DNA from: an uncultured Holdemanella sp.
Lineage (GTDB): Bacteria; Bacillota_I; Bacilli_A; Erysipelotrichales; Erysipelotrichaceae
Assembly: GCA_900754615.1 (NCBI GenBank)
Contig: CAAEDN010000059.1
Location: forward strand, 6,505-70,504
DNA: 64,000 bases
Direction of reading: 5' to 3'
Below, piece by piece: positions 18,989 through 25,584 of the stretch. The position numbers and the translations under genes were made by a program. Position 1 is the stretch's first letter. The number at the start of each line of letters is the position of its first letter. The notes under the pieces were generated by a model, which was given only the letters and a program-made list of their open reading frames with translations, had not been told where the DNA came from and ran no database searches.

Positions 18989-19328
18989 GCCTATACCTCC
19001 TGGACTAAGCCAATATCCTTTGACCGTTAAAATAGAAAGTATTTGCATACATTAGCAATTATCACAATCAGAATACGAGTCTAATCCTTAACTGCTTACA
19101 TTTTATCATTTTCTTCACACAATGTCATCCAAAAAACATTTTTATTATATAAAAGTAAGACATATTAGGTTAGATTTTATGATTGTTTATTCGCATTACT
19201 ATCAATATATCGTTGAATGGATTCTATAAATGTTAAATATAATTAAGTTCATTAAAAAATCAAGATTTTATATAGTTATTGTGTCGGATTTTGATTATAA
19301 TGAATATATAAAGGAGGGCATGTGTTTT
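18989..19328. other. Intergenic region, csp leader and LRR promoter
   Basis: This AT-rich divergent region lies between the csp and LRR genes. It should hold the csp leader and both promoters. An open frame from 19230 joined to the LRR gene is ignored because the AAAGGAGGG site sits just before the codon at 19329. I see no other gene or repeat. Confidence 0.5.
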
Positions 19329-20771
19329 ATGCTTATTCAAGATGATGCTTTACGTAGCGTAGTTGCACGTACATTGCGTGTTAAAGAAGATGAATTAACA
19401 GAAGAATTAATGAAGGATTTGATCCATTTGGAAGTGCAGGATCATGAAATAAAGAGTCTAGAAGGATTGCAGTATGCGGAAAACCTAGAGACATTGAATG
19501 CAAGCAACAATGCTTTGCAGACATTGGATCCAATTCGAGACCTACATAATTTAGTTTGTTTAGACGTTTCACGAAATCAATTAAGAGATTTACAGGCTTT
19601 GCATGGATTTCGACAATTAAAAAAATTAAATGTATCAAGAAATAATCTATATACAATGGATATTTCTAGTGTTGCCGCAATGATTGATTTGGAAGTGTTA
19701 AATCTTTCTAAGGCAAAAGTTGACAGCTTGATTTATTTAGAACACTGCAAAAAATTAGAAGAAGTTCATATTAATACAGAAAATGGACCTTTTAGTTATG
19801 CTATTTTAGGTGTACTTAAAGAATTGAAGAAACTAGATATGGGTTGTATGCGATTATTTAATATTGAAGATTTAACATATCTTTCAAATATTGAAGAATT
19901 AGATTTAAATACAAACTTAATGTCAGATTTAAGTCCATTGTTGTCGATGAAAAATCTTAAAAAATTAAATGTTTCTAATTGTCCATATTTAAAGGATTAT
20001 TCAGTTTTAAAAGAATTCCCGAATCTAAAATCATTGAATATTTCTTATAATGAACCAGAACATTTTACTTTCTTAAAGGAATTGAATCATCTAGAAGAGT
20101 TGTCTATGGAACAAACAGGTTTTAAAGATATGTCTTTATTGAACAATTTAGGTGATTTAAAAGTATTGAACGTTTCTAAGAATCGCTTGAAGAATCTTGA
20201 GAAATTTACAAATGTAGAGCATTTGGAAAGCTTAGATGCGAAATTCTGTCAATTGACTGAAATTAATTTTTTGAAGAATGCGCATCAATTAAAACATTTA
20301 AATCTTTTCACAAACCGTATCAAAGACATCCGTATTTTGAAGGATGCTAAAGAAATGGTGGATTTAAATGTGGGACGTAATGACATTAAAGACATCACAT
20401 GTCTGAAGGATATGAAGCAGCTTGAAATTATTTCATTAGAAAATAATAACGTTGAGGATTTGAAGCCGTTAACTGAACTTACAAATTTATGTGATGTAGA
20501 TTTATACAATAATGTTATTGAGGATTTAACTCCATTAGAAAATCTAGAATTTATTTCTTATCTACGTCTAGATCACAATGCCATTACAGATTTAACGCCA
20601 TTATCAAAGCTTAAGTATTTACGTTCACTAACATTAAAGGCAAATTATGTCACGGATGTAACTCCATTAAAGAATCTAGAGTTGTTAGAAGCACTTAGAT
20701 TAGATGATAATCCAATCCAAGATACGAGTGTATTAGAAAGTATGGAGTTCTACGAAAAATTTACGAATTAA
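19329..20771 (+). CDS. Leucine-rich repeat protein, prophage target gene
   Basis: The protein has 480 residues built of roughly 18 tandem repeats of about 22 residues with the pattern LxxLxLxxNxIxDLxxL (for example LEVLNLSKAKVDSLIYL, LDLNTNLMSDLSPLLSM). This is the internalin/SDS22-like LRR type. There is no signal peptide, so it is probably an intracellular binding protein; its partner is unknown. The ATG at 19329 is 10 nt after AAAGGAGGG. The last codons (FYEKFTN) lie in the prophage attachment core, and the same codons recur at 56664-56687, so integration keeps the protein unchanged. Confidence 0.85.
   Translation: MLIQDDALRSVVARTLRVKEDELTEELMKDLIHLEVQDHEIKSLEGLQYAENLETLNASNNALQTLDPIRDLHNLVCLDVSRNQLRDLQALHGFRQLKKLNVSRNNLYTMDISSVAAMIDLEVLNLSKAKVDSLIYLEHCKKLEEVHINTENGPFSYAILGVLKELKKLDMGCMRLFNIEDLTYLSNIEELDLNTNLMSDLSPLLSMKNLKKLNVSNCPYLKDYSVLKEFPNLKSLNISYNEPEHFTFLKELNHLEELSMEQTGFKDMSLLNNLGDLKVLNVSKNRLKNLEKFTNVEHLESLDAKFCQLTEINFLKNAHQLKHLNLFTNRIKDIRILKDAKEMVDLNVGRNDIKDITCLKDMKQLEIISLENNNVEDLKPLTELTNLCDVDLYNNVIEDLTPLENLEFISYLRLDHNAITDLTPLSKLKYLRSLTLKANYVTDVTPLKNLELLEALRLDDNPIQDTSVLESMEFYEKFTN
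20748..20767 (+). repeat. Left prophage attachment core (att)
   Basis: The 20-bp core TTCTACGAAAAATTTACGAA at the end of the LRR gene recurs exactly at 56664-56683. The copies flank the integrase-to-accessory gene block, as expected for the two att sites of an integrated phage. A palindrome (ATGCTTTATATAAAGCAT) follows just inside at about 20779-20796. Confidence 0.85.
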
Positions 20772-20845
20772 GTAAAATATGCTTTATATAAAGCATAAAT
20801 AGCACATTGTAAAGCGTTTATATCTTATTTATATCTCAAAAAAAT

Positions 20846-20873
20846 AAAAAGCTAGATTTTCTCTAGCTTTTTT
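20846..20873 (-). terminator. Integrase terminator, probably bidirectional
   Basis: AAAAAGCTAGA and TCTAGCTTTTT form an 11-bp stem around TTTTC. It has A/T runs on both sides. It lies just after the integrase stop on the minus strand. Confidence 0.75.
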
Positions 20874-20879
20874 GAGTTT

Positions 20880-21959
20880 TTAGAAGTTTGAAATTGCATT
20901 CAAAACCTCATCTTCTTCAGTATCAATAAGATGGCCATAAATATCCATTGTAGTACGTATAGAAGAGTGTCCTAGACGTTTAGATATCTTGTACATATTA
21001 ACACCTGCTTCAATCAAATTTGAAGCATGTGAGTGCCTTAACGCATGAATATTGAATTCAGGGACTCCAGCTTCTGCACACAATTTGTTTTTTCTTAATC
21101 TCAATATTTCAGGATCCATATGTCTATATCCACCAAAGATGAACCACGACTCTTCAAATTCATCAAATGAAGAATAGTATTTCTTCAATTCATAAATAAA
21201 AGATTTTGTCTTTTCATCAACCGCAATCTTACGAATTGAATTCTTGGTCTTAGGTGTCTGCCACTTACCACGAATATATTGTCTACGAATATGGATGTAT
21301 TTACCATCGAAGTCCTCAAAGGTTAAAGATAAACATTCAGATACACGCATGCCTGTCATATACATCGTCCAAATTGCGTATGCCGTATCTTTCCATGCTC
21401 CACCTCTACATGTTACTGCATATTCAAAAAGTGTCTTAAAATCACTTTTAGGCACGATTTCAAGCTTCTTAGCCTCCGTGGCCACAGGCTTAACCAAAGG
21501 TGCCATCTTAAAAAATGGATCATTGATAATACCGTAGTATTTCTTCGCGAATTTAAAGATATTTCTGAGATTAGTTAATAAAGTTTTTTTGGTCGAATAC
21601 TTATAAGATTTGATTTGTGGCAATTCGAAAAAGTTGTCAATATCAAGATATGTAATCTTGGCCATCTTCTTATCGTTAAGCGGAGACAACATATTCAGAT
21701 ACACTCTTTTAGTATCCAGTGTGGATGGCTTCAATGTTCTAGATTTAAATTCATACCATTTTAAAGTAACTTCATAGAAGGTTACGTTCTGGTCTCCAAC
21801 AACCTTGATCTGCATGAATGCAGATTCAGCTGCCACTGCTTCCTTCCTGGTATTGAACCATTTAGAATGTTTTTGAACACGATCTCCATTAAAATCAGTA
21901 TAGTAACAACGGTAACACCATTGTTTCTTTCCATTGTGTAGGCGCTCATAAATAGGCAT
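20880..21959 (-). CDS. int: Phage tyrosine integrase
   Basis: This site-specific recombinase has 359 residues. The N-terminal AP2-like arm-binding segment (WCYRCYYTDFNGDRVQKHSK) is followed by a SAM-like core-binding domain near 55-155. The catalytic domain shows Arg in TGMRVSECLSL, HALRHSHASN (His-x-x-Arg), LGHSSIRTTMDIYGH with the second His and the nucleophile Tyr. It sits next to the left att site and would insert or excise the phage at the LRR gene end. The start follows CGGAGG. Confidence 0.95.
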   Translation of the reverse strand: MPIYERLHNGKKQWCYRCYYTDFNGDRVQKHSKWFNTRKEAVAAESAFMQIKVVGDQNVTFYEVTLKWYEFKSRTLKPSTLDTKRVYLNMLSPLNDKKMAKITYLDIDNFFELPQIKSYKYSTKKTLLTNLRNIFKFAKKYYGIINDPFFKMAPLVKPVATEAKKLEIVPKSDFKTLFEYAVTCRGGAWKDTAYAIWTMYMTGMRVSECLSLTFEDFDGKYIHIRRQYIRGKWQTPKTKNSIRKIAVDEKTKSFIYELKKYYSSFDEFEESWFIFGGYRHMDPEILRLRKNKLCAEAGVPEFNIHALRHSHASNLIEAGVNMYKISKRLGHSSIRTTMDIYGHLIDTEEDEVLNAISNF

Positions 21960-21991
21960 TTAAATTTCCTCCGTTCTATGCTAAAATGAGC

Positions 21992-22086
21992 ACATAAAAA
22001 GTTTGATGTGGTAGTCATCTTTTTATGTGAGAGTATTGGTAGTACTCTTAATCGTCCTGGATGTTGGTAGCATCCAGGATTTTTTA
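21992..22086 (+). ncRNA. Predicted phage sRNA with three TGGTAG-loop hairpins
   Basis: There are three consecutive hairpins: one with TGGTAG near 22009-22014 inside a longer CACATAAAAAG/CTTTTTATGTG stem, one with loop TTGGTAG at 22036-22042, and one with loop TTGGTAG at 22064-22070. The third has a 9-bp stem TCCTGGATG/CATCCAGGA followed by TTTTTTATTTT, a clear Rho-independent terminator on the plus strand. A promoter-like TTTAAA, 17 nt, TAAAAT lies at 21959-21987. No ribosome site or coding frame fits. Loop sequences are complementary to 24764-24809. It is divergent from the integrase, and its terminator reaches the stop of the gene beginning at 22479. Confidence 0.65.
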
Positions 22087-22479
22087 TTTTGCTTCGTTTT
22101 TCAGTTTTCTCAATATTTCTCCAGCAAACTCAGCGCCATCTCGATTGATTGAGATTTTAACTTCTCCATCCACTGTATTCAGTATTAAAGTACCAGTTGT
22201 CAATGCTTTTTTGTAGAATACGTTCCTGATCTGACTCCAATTCCACTCTTTAAACTTATATCCAAACATGTTTTTAGAACATTTTATCAGGCGCTTTTTA
22301 GTTGCTACAAAGCATTTTCCATTTACAGTAATGAATGGAAGATTAAGTCTTTCATCTGAATCCAACATCGCAATAATCTGTTCAAAGCATTTGATTGCAT
22401 TTTTTTTAGAAATGCCACCAATCAACTCATTGTTGATTGAATAGTAATATGCTTCCATTGCAATTTCATGATTAGTCAT
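22084..22479 (-). CDS. Phage hypothetical protein with PH-like domain
   Basis: The protein has 131 residues. The C-terminal half (NGKCFVATKKRLIKCSKNMFG, then EWNWSQIRNV, then LILNTVDGEVKISI) has the strand pattern of YokE/bacterial PH-like domains. The N-terminal 50 residues are helical. A good AAAGGAAAT ribosome site precedes the start. The gene lies in the lysogeny module, so it may be expressed from the prophage; function unknown. Confidence 0.65.
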   Translation of the reverse strand: MTNHEIAMEAYYYSINNELIGGISKKNAIKCFEQIIAMLDSDERLNLPFITVNGKCFVATKKRLIKCSKNMFGYKFKEWNWSQIRNVFYKKALTTGTLILNTVDGEVKISINRDGAEFAGEILRKLKNEAK

Positions 22480-22529
22480 AATAGATTTCCTTTCTTTCTG
22501 AATGATAAATTAAGAATTTTGTTAATTTT

Positions 22530-22662
22530 ACAAAAAAAGAAAAAGCTATCCGAAACCGAATAGCTTTTCCGTATCTGCGGCACCCACAAATGTGTTACCG
22601 AAATAAATACCAACAGTGCCTGATATAATGTATCATCACTGAAATTCATCTTTATAATAACA
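22530..22662 (-). ncRNA. Predicted minus-strand structured RNA with terminator
   Basis: On the minus strand, promoter-like TTGATT, 16 nt, TATTAT lies at about 22655-22682. It is followed by a hairpin CGGTA-CAC-ATTT-GTG-TGCCG (about 22580-22603) and then a 12-bp stem AAAAGCTATTCG / CGGATAGCTTTT with a T-rich tail. The one imperfect pair in the last stem is G.U on the minus strand only, which supports that strand. A weak reading frame through it has no ribosome site. It could be a free sRNA or only the 3' end of the mazF-like mRNA. Confidence 0.5.
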
Positions 22663-22686
22663 TGAATTTATTTAAAATCAAGTGAT

Positions 22687-23496
22687 TTACAAGGCAATGT
22701 TGGTTACAGCTTTTACGATTTCAGTGTCAATTCTATCCATTGTTTCATTGGATAACTGTATTTTACCAATTGGATCTAATACATTAATTGACTTTTTAAT
22801 TCTATGTTTACTAATAGTTGTTATGGATAGAATCTTAGCAAATGAATCCTTATTTTTTTCATTATAGTAATCTGTGATATCTTGAAGCATATGAATAACT
22901 TTATTAATGATGTCTGCAATTTCATCAGTCGTATAATGAATTGTTCCATCAGTAGCAGCCTTCTTCGGTTTAATTGTCATACAATAATATTCAATCAAAG
23001 AATCATGAAATGTGACCGATTGTCCTTCGTGATATTTAAAAGTTCCTTTTTCATCCTTTAATAAATCTTCTATTATTGCAGAAAAAGCTACAAGATCTTG
23101 AATACTTTTTAAAACGTCACTAAATATATTTTGAATTAGTTCATTTCCTAAATTGATATTAGATTTATTAGCCTTAGATGTTAACGGGAGCACTGTGATT
23201 TCTCCTGCTTTAGGAGAATCTTTTTTATTTAGCACTATAGCAAAATGATTTCCACTTAATTCATTCCCTATGGATGTACCAAAGTTAACCATAACAACTG
23301 TTCCACGTTTATATTTAATAAACCTGTTTTTTATATTAGGATTGTTTTCTTTTTTGAAGGCCATAGCCTGGAAGTGTTGCCATTTATCCAAATTATTGAA
23401 TTTAGGATTTTTACAATCCTTAATGATATTTTTAAAAGTATCGTTACTAGCATCCAAAGATTTACATTTATTACTTATTTCTTGTTCAGTCATCAT
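22687..23496 (-). CDS. PemK/MazF-like toxin-family protein
   Basis: The protein has 269 residues from the ATG after GAGGAGGGG. Residues about 55-175 match the PemK/MazF endoribonuclease fold: RGTVVMVNFGTSIGNELSGNHFAIVLN, then ITVLPLTSK. Extra helical regions on both sides make it more than twice the usual 110 residues. No antitoxin gene is obvious beside it. It lies in the lysogeny module, where it could act in stability or phage defence; that is inference. Confidence 0.75.
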   Translation of the reverse strand: MMTEQEISNKCKSLDASNDTFKNIIKDCKNPKFNNLDKWQHFQAMAFKKENNPNIKNRFIKYKRGTVVMVNFGTSIGNELSGNHFAIVLNKKDSPKAGEITVLPLTSKANKSNINLGNELIQNIFSDVLKSIQDLVAFSAIIEDLLKDEKGTFKYHEGQSVTFHDSLIEYYCMTIKPKKAATDGTIHYTTDEIADIINKVIHMLQDITDYYNEKNKDSFAKILSITTISKHRIKKSINVLDPIGKIQLSNETMDRIDTEIVKAVTNIAL

Positions 23497-23520
23497 ACCC
23501 CTCCTCGTTTTATTTTTCTC

Positions 23521-23574
23521 TATAATCAAATCCAGATATAATTACTTATTATCCTTCTTAACTCTTTCTATTCC
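23521..23574 (-). repeat. Partial copy of the repressor gene 3' end
   Basis: This 54-bp stretch nearly matches 24016-24071, which contains the end of the repressor gene. The copies differ by two substitutions and two single-base indels. They flank the membrane-protein gene. Confidence 0.8.
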
Positions 23575-23990
23575 TGAATTGGTAGATCAGGTAAGTTTGC
23601 TCTCTCATCTTTTTCAACATTCTCTTTTTCAAAGCCACGATTGAAAAATAAGAATATAGAAATAAACGATAAAACACCTTGCACCGTTGAACAATAAAAT
23701 CTTTCTGGAACAACTATAATTGCTACAAAATATAAGATGCATGAAATTAAAGTTACGATCCAGTTCTTCGATATAGCACTAACTCCAGTTAAAAAGAAGT
23801 TAATTACCATACAAATTGTAAATGGCAATAAATATCTCAATGCCAGCATTGCACCTAACTTTGCAAAATCATTTTTCATGCCAACAATTCCAAATAAACT
23901 AATAATTGCGAATATCAAATAAATAGCAGTCAACGCTAACGCAATATACATTAATACTGATCCAATTGTTTCTTTTTTCTTTTGTGCCAT
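23568..23990 (-). CDS. Phage membrane protein, four membrane segments
   Basis: This 140-residue protein has about four hydrophobic segments (near 10-32, 45-65, 73-92 and 97-112) and a charged C-terminal tail. The ribosome site GGGAGAGG precedes the ATG. It sits between the mazF-like and repressor genes on the lysogenic strand, so it may be expressed in the lysogen, as superinfection-exclusion proteins are. No family recognised. Direct repeats of the repressor gene end flank it, so it looks like an inserted cassette. Confidence 0.65.
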   Translation of the reverse strand: MAQKKKETIGSVLMYIALALTAIYLIFAIISLFGIVGMKNDFAKLGAMLALRYLLPFTICMVINFFLTGVSAISKNWIVTLISCILYFVAIIVVPERFYCSTVQGVLSFISIFLFFNRGFEKENVEKDERANLPDLPIQE

Positions 23991-24015
23991 AATTTTTAAC
24001 CCTCTCCCTTAAATT

Positions 24016-24071
24016 TATAATCAAAATCTAGATATAATTACTTATTATCCTTTTTAACTCTTTCGTATTCC
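24016..24071 (-). repeat. Repressor gene 3' end, original copy of direct repeat
   Basis: This 56-bp stretch spans the final codons and 3' flank of the repressor gene. It is repeated at 23521-23574, after the membrane-protein gene. Confidence 0.8.
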
Positions 24072-24382
24072 ATTTGTGTGACTGTATCCACTGTGTGCTG
24101 ACCTTTGTCGTCAAGGCTTCGATATATATCTAAGTGTTCACGCTCGTGATCCGTAAGAATGTAAGATTCATTTTCTAAGTCCTCCCATCCCATAAGGTAT
24201 TGCGGAGTACATTTCAATGCTTTTGCTAAGGGTGGAACGATATCAGTCGGTAATTTCTTTATGCTTTCGGATTCGTATCTCATCACCGTAGTCTTATTAA
24301 CCCCTAATGCATTTGCAACATCTTCCAATGTCAATTTCAATTGTAGTCTTCTTGATTTAATTCGTTCTTGTATTGTCTCCAT
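24038..24382 (-). CDS. CI-type phage repressor (XRE family)
   Basis: The protein has 114 residues. An XRE helix-turn-helix at residues 8-62 reads LKLTLEDVANALGVNKTTVMRYE. The C-terminal part is short and helical, with no LexA-type Ser/Lys self-cleavage domain, so induction must work another way. The start at 24382 follows GAGAAGG; the longer upstream frame crosses the operators and is not used. It is divergent from the cro-like gene and should bind the GTTGCA-N4-TGCAAC sites between them. Confidence 0.85.
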   Translation of the reverse strand: METIQERIKSRRLQLKLTLEDVANALGVNKTTVMRYESESIKKLPTDIVPPLAKALKCTPQYLMGWEDLENESYILTDHEREHLDIYRSLDDKGQHTVDTVTQMEYERVKKDNK

Positions 24383-24410
24383 ATCTACAAACCTTCTCAT
24401 TTCTAAACAT

Positions 24411-24439
24411 AGTATAAAAAGAAAATTGCAAAAAAGCAA
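24411..24439 (-). promoter_or_regulatory. Repressor promoter (leftward)
   Basis: On the minus strand TTGCTT, 17 nt and TATACT lie just before the repressor start. The -35 is covered by the operator at 24425-24440, which suggests autoregulation. Confidence 0.7.
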
Positions 24440-24440
24440 C
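24425..24440. promoter_or_regulatory. Operator 1
   Basis: ATTGCA-AAAA-AGCAAC matches the dyad GTTGCA-N4-TGCAAC with one base changed in each arm. It overlaps the leftward -35. Confidence 0.65.
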
Positions 24441-24447
24441 AAAAATC

Positions 24448-24463
24448 GTTGACATAATGCAAC
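24448..24463. promoter_or_regulatory. Operator 2
   Basis: GTTGAC-ATAA-TGCAAC has one perfect half site. It overlaps the rightward -35 TTGACA. Confidence 0.7.
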
Positions 24464-24476
24464 ACAGGTATATAAT
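24449..24476 (+). promoter_or_regulatory. Early rightward promoter
   Basis: Perfect TTGACA and TATAAT hexamers are separated by 16 nt. This is the strongest promoter seen in the prophage and is flanked by operators 2 and 3. It should drive cro and the early genes. Confidence 0.8.
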
Positions 24477-24485
24477 ATTAATGAA

Positions 24486-24501
24486 GTTGCAGAAATGCAA
24501 C
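24486..24501. promoter_or_regulatory. Operator 3
   Basis: GTTGCA-GAAA-TGCAAC has perfectly symmetric 6-bp arms. It lies just downstream of the early promoter -10 and before the cro ribosome site. Confidence 0.75.
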
Positions 24502-24518
24502 AGAAAGGAAGGAGTATT

Positions 24519-24737
24519 ATGAAGGTGAACGTTAAGTTATTAGAAGAAGAGATGGACAAAAAACATGTGTCAGTATCAGAATTAGCAAGAATGAGCAATG
24601 TTGATAAATCTACAATTAGTAGATTATTGAATGAACAAAGAGCATGTTCAATCGCTACGGCTCAAGCAATAGTGCAAGCTTTAGAAATTCCATCAAAAAA
24701 AGCTGGTCTTATTTTTTTTAGTACAGAAGTTGCATAA
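24519..24737 (+). CDS. Cro-like XRE regulator
   Basis: The protein has 72 residues and an XRE helix-turn-helix (VSVSELARMSNVDKSTISRLL) over about residues 14-55. It is the first gene of the rightward transcript, with GAAAGGAAGGAG before the ATG, and is divergent from the repressor. It should compete at the shared operators to favour lytic growth. A fourth operator-like dyad overlaps its stop codon. Confidence 0.82.
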   Translation: MKVNVKLLEEEMDKKHVSVSELARMSNVDKSTISRLLNEQRACSIATAQAIVQALEIPSKKAGLIFFSTEVA

Positions 24738-24744
24738 ATGCAAT
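24729..24744. promoter_or_regulatory. Operator-like dyad at the cro stop
   Basis: GTTGCA-TAAA-TGCAAT is the same dyad as operators 1-3 with one mismatch, about 230 bp downstream of operator 3. It could support DNA looping or a transcription roadblock; this is inference. Confidence 0.55.
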
Positions 24745-24763
24745 GTAAAAACTATTTAAGAAC

Positions 24764-24809
24764 ACTACCAATAACTACCACAGAAAGGATAAAAAGTATG
24801 GCTACCACA
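24764..24809 (+). promoter_or_regulatory. Predicted sRNA target site over a ribosome site
   Basis: Three CTACCA motifs lie within 46 nt: ACTACCAATA at 24764-24773, ACTACCACA at 24774-24782 and GCTACCACA at 24801-24809. They surround the AGAAAGG ribosome site and the ATG at 24798. They match the loops of the predicted sRNA at 21992-22086 by 10, 9 and 7 nt. Pairing would block translation initiation. Confidence 0.6.
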
Positions 24810-25043
24810 AAAACTAAAACTAAAGAAAAAGAACTTGAATTGTCTCCATTCGCAAACAACGGACACGCTACAGAGTATACAAAGATGATGCATCGTTATG
24901 CTGATCTAGATAAAAGAGAGAAGGCGGTGCGTAGAAAGCAATGTTTCGCAAACTGGATGTTGTTTGTGAGCGTTGTATTAGTGATTGGATGTGTCATTGG
25001 TACTGCATTCGTTTGTAGAACTATCCAGTCTATTGGAATCTAG
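24798..25043 (+). CDS. Early phage membrane protein
   Basis: The protein has 81 residues with a charged Lys/Glu-rich N-terminal 55 residues and one C-terminal membrane segment near 57-75. I do not recognise it. It is the second gene of the early transcript. The ATG after AGAAAGG is preferred over an upstream frame that begins inside the cro end. Its ribosome site is the predicted target of the phage sRNA, so its level is probably held down in the lysogen. Confidence 0.65.
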   Translation: MATTKTKTKEKELELSPFANNGHATEYTKMMHRYADLDKREKAVRRKQCFANWMLFVSVVLVIGCVIGTAFVCRTIQSIGI

Positions 25044-25056
25044 AAAGGAGATTGTT

Positions 25057-25323
25057 ATGAGGGGTATTAAAGTTGTATCTCGTCAGGAATACGACGAAGA
25101 AATTGAAGGTAAAATCCAAAAAATGACAAAGTATGCATATATCACGCAAAAAGACTTGGCAGAAATCATTGGCTGTAGCAGTGCGACTGTGAAAACTGAG
25201 TTGAACAAGTTAGGTGTTGAATCCAATTGCTTCGGATGGCCAACAATCAAGGTAATTAATGTTCTTGGCTTGCAGCCTTATTTGGACAACCTGATCAAGC
25301 TGCGTAAGTCATGCAGGGCATAA
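25057..25323 (+). CDS. Small phage HTH protein
   Basis: The protein has 88 residues. A helix-turn-helix-like segment ITQKDLAEIIGCSSATVKTELNKLGV lies near residues 29-54, so it probably binds DNA; excisionase or early regulator are possible. AAAGGAG precedes the ATG. A hairpin with an A-run overlaps and follows the stop. Confidence 0.65.
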   Translation: MRGIKVVSRQEYDEEIEGKIQKMTKYAYITQKDLAEIIGCSSATVKTELNKLGVESNCFGWPTIKVINVLGLQPYLDNLIKLRKSCRA

Positions 25324-25352
25324 AAAAAGACCACTTATTAGGAAAGTGGCCA
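25322..25352 (-). terminator. Minus-strand terminator-like hairpin
   Basis: On the minus strand GGCCACTT and AAGTGGTC pair, including a G.U that would be an A.C mismatch on the plus strand, and a run of seven T follows. A minus-strand transcript therefore seems to end here. Confidence 0.55.
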
Positions 25353-25385
25353 TATCAAAATTAACAACTAAATTATAAATTATTT

Positions 25386-25561
25386 TCTCGGGTTCTGCAA
25401 CCTGGGTATCACCACAAATCGACGTGATCCGCACTCGCTTTCTACATAATGTATTTTTTGCTCTAGCACGTCAAAAAAAGTTAATGGATTGTTTCTGTAA
25501 CTTATCTTCCTTTTTAACAAGATTTACGCGGATTGTGGTATCTAGGTTGCAGGATTCGAGA
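25386..25561 (+). ncRNA. Large structured RNA or leader, long inverted repeat
   Basis: Bases 25386-25408 pair with 25539-25561 over 23 contiguous positions. After a 3-nt bulge, 25412-25416 pair with 25534-25538. All five non-Watson-Crick positions are G.U on the plus strand and would be mismatches on the minus strand. Inner complementary segments include GACGTG/CACGTC (25421/25467) and ATCCGC/GCGGAT (25427/25528). The right arm ends 24 bp before a small gene start, so this may be a leader controlling it, or a separate RNA. No open frame fits the region. Confidence 0.55.
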
Positions 25562-25584
25562 TAGAACTAGCAAGGAGAAAAAAT

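Noticed and set aside
20779..20796. Palindrome ATGCTTTATATAAAGCAT near the left att as an additional terminator
   Set aside because: Stem is AT-rich with no T-run and almost no loop; more likely a protein-binding site, but unsupported.
22570..22660. Short hydrophobic reading frame within the minus-strand RNA, resembling a holin-like toxin start
   Set aside because: No ribosome site, and the frame runs through the terminator stem; treated as non-coding.
23270..23644. 124-codon plus-strand frame over the mazF-like gene
   Set aside because: It overlaps two well-supported minus-strand genes and shows no domain or ribosome site.
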